NCBI RefSeq assembly: GCF_002420705.1
Contig: NZ_DIIM01000005.1
Location: 573,657-637,656, forward strand
DNA: 64,000 bases
DNA from: Sphingobacterium sp. UBA5670
Lineage (GTDB): Bacteria > Bacteroidota > Bacteroidia > Sphingobacteriales > Sphingobacteriaceae
Direction: 5' to 3'
The notes below the pieces were generated by a model. It saw only the letters and a list, made by a program, of their open reading frames with translations, was not told the DNA's origin and did no database searches. Below are positions 47,589-55,731 of this stretch, piece after piece. Made by a program: the position numbers and the translations under genes. How positions within the stretch are numbered: the stretch's first letter is position 1; every line of letters starts with the position of its first letter.

Positions 47589-49232
47589 TTAATAGGGATA
47601 TTTTGCCACTAGCGGAATCTGTCTTCCGGGACCAAATGCCTTTGGACTAATCCGCAGGATCGGAGGAGCTTGAAAACGTTTGAATTCAGCATTATTAACC
47701 AATTTACATACTCTTTCTACTAACGATTTTTCAAAGCCCATTGCTACAACCTCAGATCCTGCTTTCTCATTTTCGATGAGTTCAAACAGAATTTGATCCA
47801 ATAGTTCATATTCCGGTAGGGAGTCTGAATCTTTTTGATCAGGCCGAAGTTCTGCAGAAGGTGCTTTTTCAATGGTATTGATTGGAATGATCTCCCGTTC
47901 CCGGTTGATATAGCGCGCTAAATCATAGGCTTTGGATTTGTAAACATCGCCGATTACAGAGATGGAACCTGCCATATCACCATAGAGGGTACCGTATCCT
48001 ACAGCAGCCTCGCTTTTGTTGGATGTATTGAGTAAAATATTGCCGAATTTATTGGAAACAGCCATCAAAATTACTGCACGTGCGCGGGCTTGAATATTTT
48101 CTTCAGTTGTATCTGGCTGCCGTCCTTCAAAAAGAGGAGCCAAACTATGTTCGTAGGCGTTGGCGATATCTTTGATTGGAACAATAAAATGTTTGCAACC
48201 CGTATTGTTGACGAGATCCATCGCATCTTTTATCGAATGATCAGAAGAGTAAACCGATGGCATGAGTATGGCTAACACGTTATCGGCCCCCAAAGCCTCA
48301 CAGGCTAAAGCGGCAACTAAGGCTGAATCCAGTCCACCGGACAAACCCAAAACGGCTTTTTTGAAACCAGATTTCTGAAAATAATCGCGAAGCCCAAGGA
48401 TCAGTGCATCATGTATAAGAGCTATCTCAGCTATAGATTCTTTCGAAGAAGCTGTGGTGGAGGTTATATTTTGTTGATGATAGGTGACAAATTGAAGATC
48501 TTCTTCAAAGCTTTTTAATTCAGCAATTTTTGTTCCTTCATTATTTAGGGCGATCGAGCGGCCATCAAAGATAATATCCATGTGAGCGCCAATCTGATTG
48601 ACATAAATTAGCGGTCTGCTAGACTTTGTTACCTGTTTGCTTAGGACCTTGATCCGTTCATCAAAATGCGTATAGGAAAAAGGGGAGGCGGCGATGTTGA
48701 TGAGCAGATCCGGGTTTTCTTTTCTCAGCTCTTCCATTGGATCGCCAACGTAAGAATTTCCACCTTCGTCATCATCCCATAAATCTTCACAGATTGTTAG
48801 CGCAATTTTTACTCCGTTCAGTTCGATGCAGTCAAATCGTCTGCTGGGTTCAAAATAACGATATTCGTCAAATACATCATAATCGGGTAAAAGGCCTTTT
48901 TTAACAATGTTTCGGACGGCCCCATGCTCAATAAATATAGCAGTGTTATAGAGTTCTTTGCCTTCAGGATCGCTGTTTTTGACTGGAGCCCCAATGATAC
49001 AGGCGATATCCTTACAATGAGCAGCGACTTGATGAACGGCTTCATCGCATTGACGTTTAAATGCCTTGCTCCGCAAAAGATCTTTGGCAGGGTAACCACC
49101 AATAGCGAGTTCGGCAAAAATAATAAGATCGGCCGTTGCTTCTTTGGCCTGTTGGATCGCGCTAATTATTTTTTTAGTATTTGCTTCAAAATTACCGATA
49201 TGGTAATTCAACTGTGCTAAAGCTATTTTCAT
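47589..49232 (-). CDS. nadE: Glutamine-dependent NAD+ synthetase
   Basis: Last step of NAD synthesis: amidates nicotinate adenine dinucleotide using glutamine and ATP. 547 aa, two domains. The N-terminal carbon-nitrogen hydrolase domain has the Glu41, Lys112, Cys148 triad (FAELAIGG, KKGLLPDYD, TICEDLWDD). The C-terminal synthetase domain has the ATP-binding S298-GGLDS loop. Length and order match the two-domain form found in Bacteroidota. Cytoplasmic. Confidence 0.96.
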   Translation of the reverse strand: MKIALAQLNYHIGNFEANTKKIISAIQQAKEATADLIIFAELAIGGYPAKDLLRSKAFKRQCDEAVHQVAAHCKDIACIIGAPVKNSDPEGKELYNTAIFIEHGAVRNIVKKGLLPDYDVFDEYRYFEPSRRFDCIELNGVKIALTICEDLWDDDEGGNSYVGDPMEELRKENPDLLINIAASPFSYTHFDERIKVLSKQVTKSSRPLIYVNQIGAHMDIIFDGRSIALNNEGTKIAELKSFEEDLQFVTYHQQNITSTTASSKESIAEIALIHDALILGLRDYFQKSGFKKAVLGLSGGLDSALVAALACEALGADNVLAILMPSVYSSDHSIKDAMDLVNNTGCKHFIVPIKDIANAYEHSLAPLFEGRQPDTTEENIQARARAVILMAVSNKFGNILLNTSNKSEAAVGYGTLYGDMAGSISVIGDVYKSKAYDLARYINREREIIPINTIEKAPSAELRPDQKDSDSLPEYELLDQILFELIENEKAGSEVVAMGFEKSLVERVCKLVNNAEFKRFQAPPILRISPKAFGPGRQIPLVAKYPY

Positions 49233-49286
49233 ATGCTATTAATCGTATAACTAAAATAAGATACCAATTACGTGTGGATCTTCTCA

Positions 49287-49294
49287 CAAATTTA
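49287..49294 (-). promoter_or_regulatory. Possible -7 element for nadE
   Basis: Reverse-strand TAAATTTG fits TAnnTTTG, about 55 bp upstream of nadE. No good -33 TTG lies at the expected distance, so support is weak. Confidence 0.3.
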
Positions 49295-49413
49295 TTTCTT
49301 TTTTTTGATACTCAGTCTGACCTTATGTGAATAAAAAAGCGAACTATTTTAGAATAAGGGAGTGCTAAATTGTTTTAACATAATTTTAACAACGTTAAAT
49401 GCTGTTAAATTTC

Positions 49414-49444
49414 TTGACATGAAAGCAGATCTGTAGTACCTTTG
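49414..49444 (+). promoter_or_regulatory. Bacteroidota-type promoter of a probable small RNA
   Basis: TTG at 49414, 20-base spacer, TACCTTTG at 49437, fitting TTG-N19/20-TAnnTTTG. Several GTTAAA-type words precede it. There is no open reading frame directly downstream; a terminator hairpin ends about 110 bases later. Confidence 0.65.
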
Positions 49445-49450
49445 ATATAT

Positions 49451-49560
49451 CAAAAGAAACGAAAGATATTTAAAAATAATATATAAAGAACTTTTCATAA
49501 TTTAGGTTAATAATTGGTTAGGTAAAGCTCGGAGTTCCCCACTTCGAGCTTTTATTTTTT
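49451..49560 (+). ncRNA. Candidate small RNA
   Basis: Inferred transcript between the promoter at 49414 and the terminator at 49524-49560. It is about 110 nt with an A/T-rich 5' part and a strong GC-containing 3' hairpin followed by T-rich sequence. It has no start codon with a meaningful frame. No known RNA family was recognised. Confidence 0.45.
49524..49560 (+). terminator. Intrinsic terminator of the candidate small RNA
   Basis: Stem AAAGCTCG / CGAGCTTT extended by GAGT/ACTT pairs around a TCCCC loop, followed by TTATTTTTT. Confidence 0.7.
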
Positions 49561-49831
49561 ACAGCTAAATTTCTTTCTTTTTCAAGTTTAGGCCTATGGT
49601 ATTTCTTGCTTGTATTACAACTATCGTTCAGTAATCTAACAGTAGGTTGAATGATGGAGCGAAGCGAGATTTTTAATTGATCGGATACTAGATGATGGAA
49701 ATGCGTTGATCGTATTAATCGGTATTCGCTATTTTGAAGAGATTGCGGGAAGATACTTGCCCACAGAGAAGGGCCGGCACAATGCGATGATATTTGCGCA
49801 GGTTTATTGTTGAAGATCCTATTGAACGATA
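49561..49831. other. Intergenic stretch with a possible gene remnant
   Basis: On the forward strand MERSEIFN from 49654 ends at a stop, and the next frame continues LIDRILDDGNALIVLIG then RYFEEIAGRYLPTEKGRHN to a stop at 49811. The codon pattern looks protein-like with one frameshift, but I do not recognise it. A reverse-strand frame of 109 codons over the same bases looks like its shadow. Confidence 0.3.
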
Positions 49832-49863
49832 AAGCTCCTAAAATCAAATCATTTTAGGAGCTT
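49832..49863 (-). terminator. Intrinsic terminator after the first FKBP-type gene
   Basis: Perfect 13-bp stem AAGCTCCTAAAAT / ATTTTAGGAGCTT with a 6-base loop, 31 bp beyond the stop codon. Confidence 0.75.
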
Positions 49864-49894
49864 CTATCCGTTATTGCTTCAAAAGAAGCGTTAA

Positions 49895-50488
49895 TTATTT
49901 GATATCCGTTACTTCAATTACAAAATCCAATGGGGAGTTTGCCGGAATAGTTCCCACAGATTGGTTTTGGTATCCATATAGCGAAGGTGCCATGATATGA
50001 ATTTTGCTGCCTTTTTGTAAGCCTTTTTCTGTTAAGCCGCCCAAATTCATATCACCGATTTTTTGCGGAGCAAAAGCAAAGGTCCAAGCAGGGATAATTG
50101 TGCTGTAAAATGGATATTGATACCCCGTGTTTGTGATGATTTCAAATTCTTTGGCCGTATCTGTTTGATCAAACACACTTCCGCTCAATAATTTTCCAAC
50201 GTATTTTACAGTCGGTTTAAATTTTAAGTATTTGCCATTTAATGTGTCAACCACTTTATATTCATAGTTTCCTGTCCCCTCGGCTAGAATTTCATACCAA
50301 ATTCCTGTTTCGCTGTTGTATTGTGCATCAGGGTAATTTTGGCTAACATAATTTTTCAGCGTAATGGAATCCGTTTTAAATTGAGCATTTGCATCATAAA
50401 CGGGGGCATCATCGCTTTTGTTACAGCTGACAATTAGGAAAGCGATTGTTGCAATTCCCATGAATAGTGGTGATAACAGTTTTTTCAT
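49895..50488 (-). CDS. FKBP-type peptidyl-prolyl isomerase lipoprotein (copy A)
   Basis: Envelope folding factor. 197 aa with lipoprotein signal ending in IVSC (Cys22) and NKSDD after it. The C-terminal half is an FKBP domain: VKYVGKLLSGSVFDQT, GLQKGSKIHIMAPSLYGY and a final SPLDFVIEVTDIK, in order. The central part between the first and second motif is longer than in minimal FKBP domains (about 45 residues). A paralogue lies 286 bp upstream on the same strand. Confidence 0.9.
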   Translation of the reverse strand: MKKLLSPLFMGIATIAFLIVSCNKSDDAPVYDANAQFKTDSITLKNYVSQNYPDAQYNSETGIWYEILAEGTGNYEYKVVDTLNGKYLKFKPTVKYVGKLLSGSVFDQTDTAKEFEIITNTGYQYPFYSTIIPAWTFAFAPQKIGDMNLGGLTEKGLQKGSKIHIMAPSLYGYQNQSVGTIPANSPLDFVIEVTDIK

Positions 50489-50544
50489 TGTATTTTTTAT
50501 TGGTTTTTCAAGGAAAAGCTATTTTCTTTATGAAAGTAACTTTG

Positions 50545-50552
50545 CAAATGTA
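50545..50552 (-). promoter_or_regulatory. Possible -7 element for FKBP-type copy A
   Basis: Reverse-strand TACATTTG fits TAnnTTTG about 57 bp upstream of the gene; the -33 box is not clear. Confidence 0.35.
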
Positions 50553-50717
50553 TATTATTTTTTCTTCGTTAAAAGTTTTCGCGTTAATAATTAACATTTT
50601 GATACAGTAATTTACACTTCTAAAAGTGGAGTAAGTTGTTTGGGATTGAACCGACGTAATTACTCATATCAACATGTTTGATATGCTAGTGCATTGGCGA
50701 TCTCTTGGCGATTGTTT

Positions 50718-50751
50718 ACAAAAAAGCCATTCTCACTTGGAAAATGGCTTT
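50718..50751 (-). terminator. Intrinsic terminator after FKBP-type copy B
   Basis: Stem AAAGCCATT / AATGGCTTT with an 11-base loop; on the reverse strand it is followed by a T-run. Confidence 0.8.
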
Positions 50752-50774
50752 GATGAATGCACTGTGTGTGTTTC

Positions 50775-51416
50775 TTAGTTGGAAGTAGCTCTAGCAATAT
50801 CTGTTACTTCAATAGTATATACAACTGGAGAGTTTTTAGGAACAGTTACATTTTCTGTACCTTTATATTCTTGATTATCATAAGCGAATACCGAAGATGA
50901 AACAAATCGAATCTTAGAACCTTTTTGTAAACCTTTTGGTAGCAAACCACCTAATTTAGCATCTTGGCCATTTTGGTTAAGTGTTTGTGGCACAAATGCA
51001 TAATACCAGCATATTCCAAAATTTTGTCTAATGGCCAATAATAAATTAGTGAAATTTGCTGGAGTACCTTCTTTACTTTTACTAAAAACAGTTCCATTTT
51101 GATCTGTAAGTTGACCAGTATAATTTACACTGATTGATGGGTAGCCATTTTTATAATCATAAGAATCTGATTGACCAACAGCAAGAACTTCATACCAGAT
51201 TCCGGAAGAATCAGATTTAACTGGGTTTTGAAAATGTGTTTTGGCATATTGTTCAAGTAAGGGGGCCTGAGCTTTTCTTGTAGAATCAATTCGGATCATT
51301 TCTAATCTTTGTTTTTCTTGTTCAGCTGCCCAGTCGATACCATCGCTTTTGCTACAAGATGCGAAGATTGTTCCCAGACACAAAAACGCCATTAAAAATT
51401 TCGTGATATTTTTCAT
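50775..51416 (-). CDS. FKBP-type peptidyl-prolyl isomerase lipoprotein (copy B)
   Basis: 213 aa, paralogue of the next gene downstream. Lipoprotein signal ending in FASC (Cys21), SKSD after it. FKBP motifs in order: VNYTGQLTDQNGTVF, GLLPKGLQKGSKIRFVSSS, and SPVVYTIEVTDI near the end. As in copy A the middle is extended. The two genes each have their own terminator, so they may be expressed separately. Confidence 0.9.
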   Translation of the reverse strand: MKNITKFLMAFLCLGTIFASCSKSDGIDWAAEQEKQRLEMIRIDSTRKAQAPLLEQYAKTHFQNPVKSDSSGIWYEVLAVGQSDSYDYKNGYPSISVNYTGQLTDQNGTVFSKSKEGTPANFTNLLLAIRQNFGICWYYAFVPQTLNQNGQDAKLGGLLPKGLQKGSKIRFVSSSVFAYDNQEYKGTENVTVPKNSPVVYTIEVTDIARATSN

Positions 51417-51491
51417 AATTTCTTAAAGTGTGTATTAATTATAAAATCCAAAACGCAGGAATACAGGAGTTCGCTACAAGTGAATGTTAAA

Positions 51492-51959
51492 TTATTCTAA
51501 AAAAGCAGCTAACTCTTTTGAATTCAGGTATTTTTGCTGTATACTTTTTAGACGAAATTCACTGTCAAAACGTAGGAGAGTTGGAAAGATTATTTTTCGT
51601 CCCTGTAGCAGCTGTAATGCTAATGGATGGAATTGCCCCGTTTTCTTTCTTTTGTTTTTAGGCTTCCATATACTGTTGTCAAAAGCAATGTCCTGAATAG
51701 ATTCAGCGTCTAAATGAACGGCGTGGTAGCGCTTGTTGATTAATTGGACGATCTCTTTTTTTGTAAAGATTTCCTGTTCCATTTTCCGGCAGTAGCTACA
51801 CCAATCTGTATGAATAAAGAGCAGTGTTTCGCGTGGGGCAACGGTCAGAAGTGAATCCAGTTGCGTAAAATCAATCCAATTTATCCGCTCCTGTCCATAA
51901 TGACAGAGCGGATAAAAGAATAGGATCAAGAGCACATATATTTTTTGGAAATGCTTCAT
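51492..51959 (-). CDS. Thioredoxin-fold protein, exported
   Basis: 155 aa. The start at 51959 is chosen because a signal peptide (MKHFQKIYVL onward, cut near HYGQ) begins there; an open frame continues upstream but only inside the TonB receptor gene. The active site reads W-C54-S-Y-C57, a thioredoxin-like C-x-x-C, followed by a cis-proline region FPTLL. It probably acts as a periplasmic disulfide reductase. It lies 13 bp after the TonB receptor stop and is very likely cotranscribed with it, and that receptor has its own CxxC pair. Confidence 0.85.
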   Translation of the reverse strand: MKHFQKIYVLLILFFYPLCHYGQERINWIDFTQLDSLLTVAPRETLLFIHTDWCSYCRKMEQEIFTKKEIVQLINKRYHAVHLDAESIQDIAFDNSIWKPKNKRKKTGQFHPLALQLLQGRKIIFPTLLRFDSEFRLKSIQQKYLNSKELAAFLE

Positions 51960-51972
51960 ATCCCAAATTATA

Positions 51973-54309
51973 TTAATGAAAATGACCAACACGAAGGCCA
52001 AACGTATAGGTACGGGGGCGCGTTGGACCATAGATATAGTCTGAGTCACGTAGCGCTCCCTTGTCAAAATCCTTCTGGAAAGCATTGAACATGTTTTGTA
52101 CACCACCAAAGATTTCAACGCTGAAATCCTTATGTATTGGGAAGGTATAACCCAAACGGAGATTTAATTCCACAAAGTCCCTGGCATTTTTGAGCGTCAT
52201 CACATCCTGTTGAATATGTGGAACAATCATTTTTCCCGTGTACACGCCTGTCAGATCGATCGCAAATTGTTTGGTAACCTTTAGATTGCTATTCATATAG
52301 CCATAAATATTGGGTGTACGGACATATTTTTTGGTCAGGATATCCTGTCCATCTTCTTTCCCCTCATAGATAAGTTGATCTTTCTTATAACGTGAGCGCT
52401 GGATTGTTCCGCCCGTTTGAAACGAAAACCAGGAAGACGGTGCGATATTGATTTCGATATTGGAGCCATATACCCGGGCACCTTCACCATTTTGCATTTC
52501 CTGGATGATCAATCCATCTTTTTCGGATGCCATCACGTTGACAAATTGATTGTTGAGATCCGTGTAAAATCCCTCCACGAGCAAACTTGTCTGTACATTT
52601 CCAAAATTTTTGTTGTAACTAAATGAACCTGTATACGCATTGGAGTATTCTGTTTTTAGATTTTCACCGATCAATACAAATACTTGGTTTCCGCCAATGG
52701 AAGTGACATGCATGTCCTCATTAAATGCCTGTGGTGCGCGGAAGCCGCGAGCATAGCCCCCTCTAAATTGAAGATCTTTTGTGATATCGTATAAGATGGT
52801 CAACCGTGGGCTAAAAGTACCAAAGCGCTGATCTGAGTTTCGATCTATACCTGCGAGACTATATTTGCCGTCGACATAGGTATAATCATATCGTGCTCCG
52901 ATTAACGTTTTAAAATTGCTTAAAGGCTTCCATTCGTATTGGGCATAACTACCTAGTCCTTTGTTCTGCTGATCAATGGTTCGTTTATACCCCGGTATTT
53001 CATCCTGGGTATCGTTGTATGAAAACTCCACTCCGGCAGTAAATACATCTCTGTCAAAGTTGTAAGTATATTGTCCCCCGGTGACTAGCGCGATATCATT
53101 TGTTTTGCCATAAGCATTTGCAGCTAATGTGCTGTCGGCAAGTGTTGTTCCGCCCCCAAGACCGCCATAATAGCTATCGCGAACAGTTTTCTGTACAGAG
53201 CCATAAAGCGATATTTTTTGCTTATAATCTGTGGAATAATGATCGTACGTGATTCCGCCAACAAGTGAACTGGTCTCCAATTGTTCTGTGATTTGCGTCA
53301 GGTGCGGCACCTTGTCGAGTTGATCGCCACCGCGACGGAACTCATTCACGGTGCTGAAATCAACAGTTATCTTATCAAGATCACTCGGTTTGTAAAATAG
53401 CTTTGTGCCGAAAGTGGTGTTACGGAGTTTGGTTATTTCCGAAAAACCATCACCATTGGCATCATAAGCTTCCCGATTACGGTGCATACCGTAGAATGTG
53501 GCTCCTCTTTTGAGGTCTTCCGATACTGTGGAAGTATTAAAATCAACTGTGTTATCCCAGCTTTTGCCACCAATGAGTGAGTTGGTGGATTTGACTTGCC
53601 AGTCGTTTTCGACAGGATCTTTTGTAATAATATTGATTGTTCCAGCAATCGCATTGGCGCCAAAGAGTGCCGAACCGCCACTGCGCACCACCTCGATACG
53701 ATCGATCATACTCGTTGGAATTTGATCCAATCCATATACGCTATTTAGTGCGGAAAATACCGCCCTACTGTTGATCAGTATTTGTGAATAGGGGCCTTCG
53801 AGACCATTAAGTCGAACTTGTGAAAAACCACAATTTTGGCAATTGTTTTCTACACGTACACCCGGTTGATAATTCAACGTTTCCGACATGGCGACAGATT
53901 GTGTCGCATTAAATAATTTTGGACCTATGACATTAACAACCACGGGCGCGTCCTTGCGCTTTACGCCATAGCGTGTAGCCGAAACAACAACCTCATCCAA
54001 ATTGAGGTTGTCTTCTTCCAGTTGAATTTGTAAAGGCGCCTTCAACGTATCTAAAGAGATGACTCTGCTGATAGAGCGGTAACCTACTGCGGATATATTT
54101 AAAGTTACTTTTTGCGTTGTTATTGCCGCCAACTTAAAGTGCCCATCGGTATCAGATGTAGTTGCGAGCTTGCTATTTTTTAAAGTTAGGTTACCAGAAG
54201 GAATCGCCTCAAGATTTTTATTGAATAAGTAGCCTTCAAGTTTTGACTGGGCATATATAGTGGATGTACTAGCCAGTAATGTAGCCAATAAAGTGTATTG
54301 CTTTAGCAT
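51973..54309 (-). CDS. TonB-dependent receptor, haem/metal type with CxxC in the plug
   Basis: 778 aa, not of the SusC class. Signal peptide (cut after TIYAQ), regulatory beta-domain (about 22-98), DEVVVSATR near 105, and a plug with C157-QN-C160 followed by VRLNGLEGPYSQILI. The plug ends with GANAIAGTINIIT and the barrel continues to a C-terminal histidine after RVGHF. The NNCQNCG plug signature is shared by a group of Bacteroidota receptors annotated for siderophore, haem or metal uptake. Exact ligand unknown. A thioredoxin follows and a His-motif membrane protein lies upstream. Confidence 0.88.
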   Translation of the reverse strand: MLKQYTLLATLLASTSTIYAQSKLEGYLFNKNLEAIPSGNLTLKNSKLATTSDTDGHFKLAAITTQKVTLNISAVGYRSISRVISLDTLKAPLQIQLEEDNLNLDEVVVSATRYGVKRKDAPVVVNVIGPKLFNATQSVAMSETLNYQPGVRVENNCQNCGFSQVRLNGLEGPYSQILINSRAVFSALNSVYGLDQIPTSMIDRIEVVRSGGSALFGANAIAGTINIITKDPVENDWQVKSTNSLIGGKSWDNTVDFNTSTVSEDLKRGATFYGMHRNREAYDANGDGFSEITKLRNTTFGTKLFYKPSDLDKITVDFSTVNEFRRGGDQLDKVPHLTQITEQLETSSLVGGITYDHYSTDYKQKISLYGSVQKTVRDSYYGGLGGGTTLADSTLAANAYGKTNDIALVTGGQYTYNFDRDVFTAGVEFSYNDTQDEIPGYKRTIDQQNKGLGSYAQYEWKPLSNFKTLIGARYDYTYVDGKYSLAGIDRNSDQRFGTFSPRLTILYDITKDLQFRGGYARGFRAPQAFNEDMHVTSIGGNQVFVLIGENLKTEYSNAYTGSFSYNKNFGNVQTSLLVEGFYTDLNNQFVNVMASEKDGLIIQEMQNGEGARVYGSNIEINIAPSSWFSFQTGGTIQRSRYKKDQLIYEGKEDGQDILTKKYVRTPNIYGYMNSNLKVTKQFAIDLTGVYTGKMIVPHIQQDVMTLKNARDFVELNLRLGYTFPIHKDFSVEIFGGVQNMFNAFQKDFDKGALRDSDYIYGPTRPRTYTFGLRVGHFH

Positions 54310-54677
54310 CGTAATTTTATAAAAATTTTAAAAATACAAGCCTCATATAGATTTGTTTATTCCTCGTGATGACAGGGTTCAAGGTATCGGACGCTGATAG
54401 GAAACAAGAAAATAACTTGTCTCGCTGCAAGGTTGTTTATTCCAATGGCTTCAATGAAACCATGATAAAGGAGTCCAACGAAGGCTGTCGCCTTGGGATT
54501 AAAGACAATTCTCGAAAAAGAGGCCAATAAGAAATTCATCAAAGATGGTGTACCGATAACTGTATTTCATACAATAGAAATAGAATAAGGTTACCCGGCG
54601 CATGCAGTATGTCCTGCTTATTTGCGTTGAGTTCTGTTATTCCAGCATACAGGTTCTCGAAATCTCTAATTTTAGTT
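54310..54677. other. Intergenic stretch upstream of the TonB receptor
   Basis: 368 bp without an intact gene. On the forward strand a frame ending at 54588 reads LGLKTILEKEANKKF then IKDGVPITVFHTIEIE, which looks protein-like but has no start, and an adjacent frame reads FNETMIKESNEG. This could be a decayed gene. A reverse-strand frame of 61 codons (54357-54542) overlaps it and has no recognisable feature. Confidence 0.3.
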
Positions 54678-55040
54678 TTATGCTAAGCTGGGGGGACCAC
54701 GTAAGTGGTGATAGTCAATGGTTGAGGTAATCGCTTCCGGACAAAAGGAATTATAGCGCGTCTGTTTTACTTCGCGTGGAACTGGAAGTTCAAGGACGGT
54801 AAATTCGGTCTGTACGTAGGTATTGTGATAGATGACATTCAGGTATTCGATTTGGTCATCTGTTTCTTGTGGCTTCTCTTTTTTTGTAAAATCATAGGGG
54901 TGAGTGTGCATGACAATTTCACCAGTTGATTTTACTTCTTTGTGCATAAAAACAACACCCGAAATAATAATCAGCGACATTAATACCAATTGGCAAAATG
55001 CGATGAACTGACGTGGGTTTTTTGTTGTTTTTCTGTACAT
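54678..55040 (-). CDS. Small membrane-anchored protein with HTHPYDF motif
   Basis: 120 aa, not recognised with certainty. Residues about 12-32 form one membrane helix with a positively charged N-terminus, so the rest is probably periplasmic. MHTHPYDFTKKE follows near residue 44, a histidine cluster that could bind metal. The C-terminus contains FCPEAI and ends YHHLRGPPSLA. Proteins of this size with His-x-His-Pro motifs occur beside metal-related TonB receptors in Bacteroidota; the receptor with CxxC plug lies downstream on the same strand. Function is inferred only. Confidence 0.6.
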   Translation of the reverse strand: MYRKTTKNPRQFIAFCQLVLMSLIIISGVVFMHKEVKSTGEIVMHTHPYDFTKKEKPQETDDQIEYLNVIYHNTYVQTEFTVLELPVPREVKQTRYNSFCPEAITSTIDYHHLRGPPSLA

Positions 55041-55047
55041 AAAAAAT

Positions 55048-55077
55048 GTTACTTTTTAGGGTAACGCTTCAAAAATA
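55048..55077 (-). promoter_or_regulatory. Possible promoter and operator of the small membrane protein
   Basis: Reverse-strand TATTTTTG at 55070-55077 fits TAnnTTTG. Immediately downstream lies GTTAC-N8-GTAAC (about 55048-55065), an imperfect palindrome that could be a repressor site. The -33 box is not clear. Confidence 0.3.
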
Positions 55078-55179
55078 CGATTTTATTTTTAAGTATATCC
55101 ATTGCGCTACACAAAATAAGCAATATCAATTGATAAGGGGTAGAGTATATGTTAAGATGAGGATAAGCGCTTGTTAAGG

Positions 55180-55229
55180 CAGACTTTGACGGACTTTAAT
55201 GGGCTTCGGCGGACTTTGATGGACTTATT
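55180..55229. repeat. Five tandem 10-bp units
   Basis: Consecutive decamers CAGACTTTGA, CGGACTTTAA, TGGGCTTCGG, CGGACTTTGA and TGGACTTATT share the core GGACTTTGA with drift. They lie between panD and the small membrane protein gene. No function is evident; replication slippage or a regulator array are possible. Confidence 0.6.
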
Positions 55230-55275
55230 TTTAGTAGTACCGTTTAAATAATAGGAAGTAAGATGTCGGAATGAA

Positions 55276-55325
55276 AGAAAAATAAGTTGACAATAAGATA
55301 GCTAATTTTTGTCCGATTGTCAACT
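55276..55325 (-). terminator. Intrinsic terminator after panD
   Basis: Perfect 10-bp stem AGTTGACAAT / ATTGTCAACT with a 21-base loop; the reverse strand continues TATTTTTCTTT. Confidence 0.75.
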
Positions 55326-55336
55326 ATAATTTCATG

Positions 55337-55687
55337 TTATTTAATCAGATGATTGTTGTCGTCTGGAAATACAACCGAAGGTTTGAACTGTTTGGCTTCC
55401 TCAAAGTCCATGTTTGCGTAGGAAATGATGATGACGATATCGCCCACTTGGACCAAGCGGGCAGCGGCGCCATTCAAGCAAATAATACCTGAACCACGTT
55501 GACCTGGGATGACGTATGTTTCAAGACGGGCTCCATTATTGTTGTTTACGATTTGAACTTTCTCGTTAGCGATGATATTTGCGGCATCCATCAAATCTTC
55601 ATCTATTGTGATACTACCCACATAATTCAATTCCGCTTGTGTGACTTTAACGCGGTGAATCTTGGATTTCATTACTTCTATAACCAT
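55337..55687 (-). CDS. panD: Aspartate 1-decarboxylase
   Basis: Makes beta-alanine from aspartate for pantothenate and coenzyme A. 116 aa, the usual proenzyme length. Self-cleavage at Gly24-Ser25 (YVGSITID) creates the pyruvoyl group. NGAAARLVQVGDIVIIISY is the conserved C-terminal part. Follows panC by 44 bp on the same strand and ends before a terminator, so panC-panD form an operon. Cytoplasmic. Confidence 0.96.
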   Translation of the reverse strand: MVIEVMKSKIHRVKVTQAELNYVGSITIDEDLMDAANIIANEKVQIVNNNNGARLETYVIPGQRGSGIICLNGAAARLVQVGDIVIIISYANMDFEEAKQFKPSVVFPDDNNHLIK

Positions 55688-55731
55688 GGCGCAAAGGTAG
55701 GGCTTTCTACTGAATTTGAAAGATTTGTCGA

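Noticed and set aside
49518..49847. Reverse-strand open frame of 109 codons between the small RNA and the FKBP-type gene
   Set aside because: It runs through two terminator hairpins, has no recognisable domain and appears to be the shadow of a forward-strand remnant.
51492..52118. Longer thioredoxin frame reaching into the TonB receptor gene
   Set aside because: The extra 53 residues overlap the receptor coding end and precede a complete signal peptide; the start at 51959 is far more likely.
54357..54542. 61-codon reverse frame upstream of the TonB receptor
   Set aside because: No recognisable feature, and it overlaps more protein-like fragments on the other strand.
55180..55229. Short tandem array considered as a CRISPR
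   Set aside because: Units are 10 bp with no spacers and no cas genes nearby.
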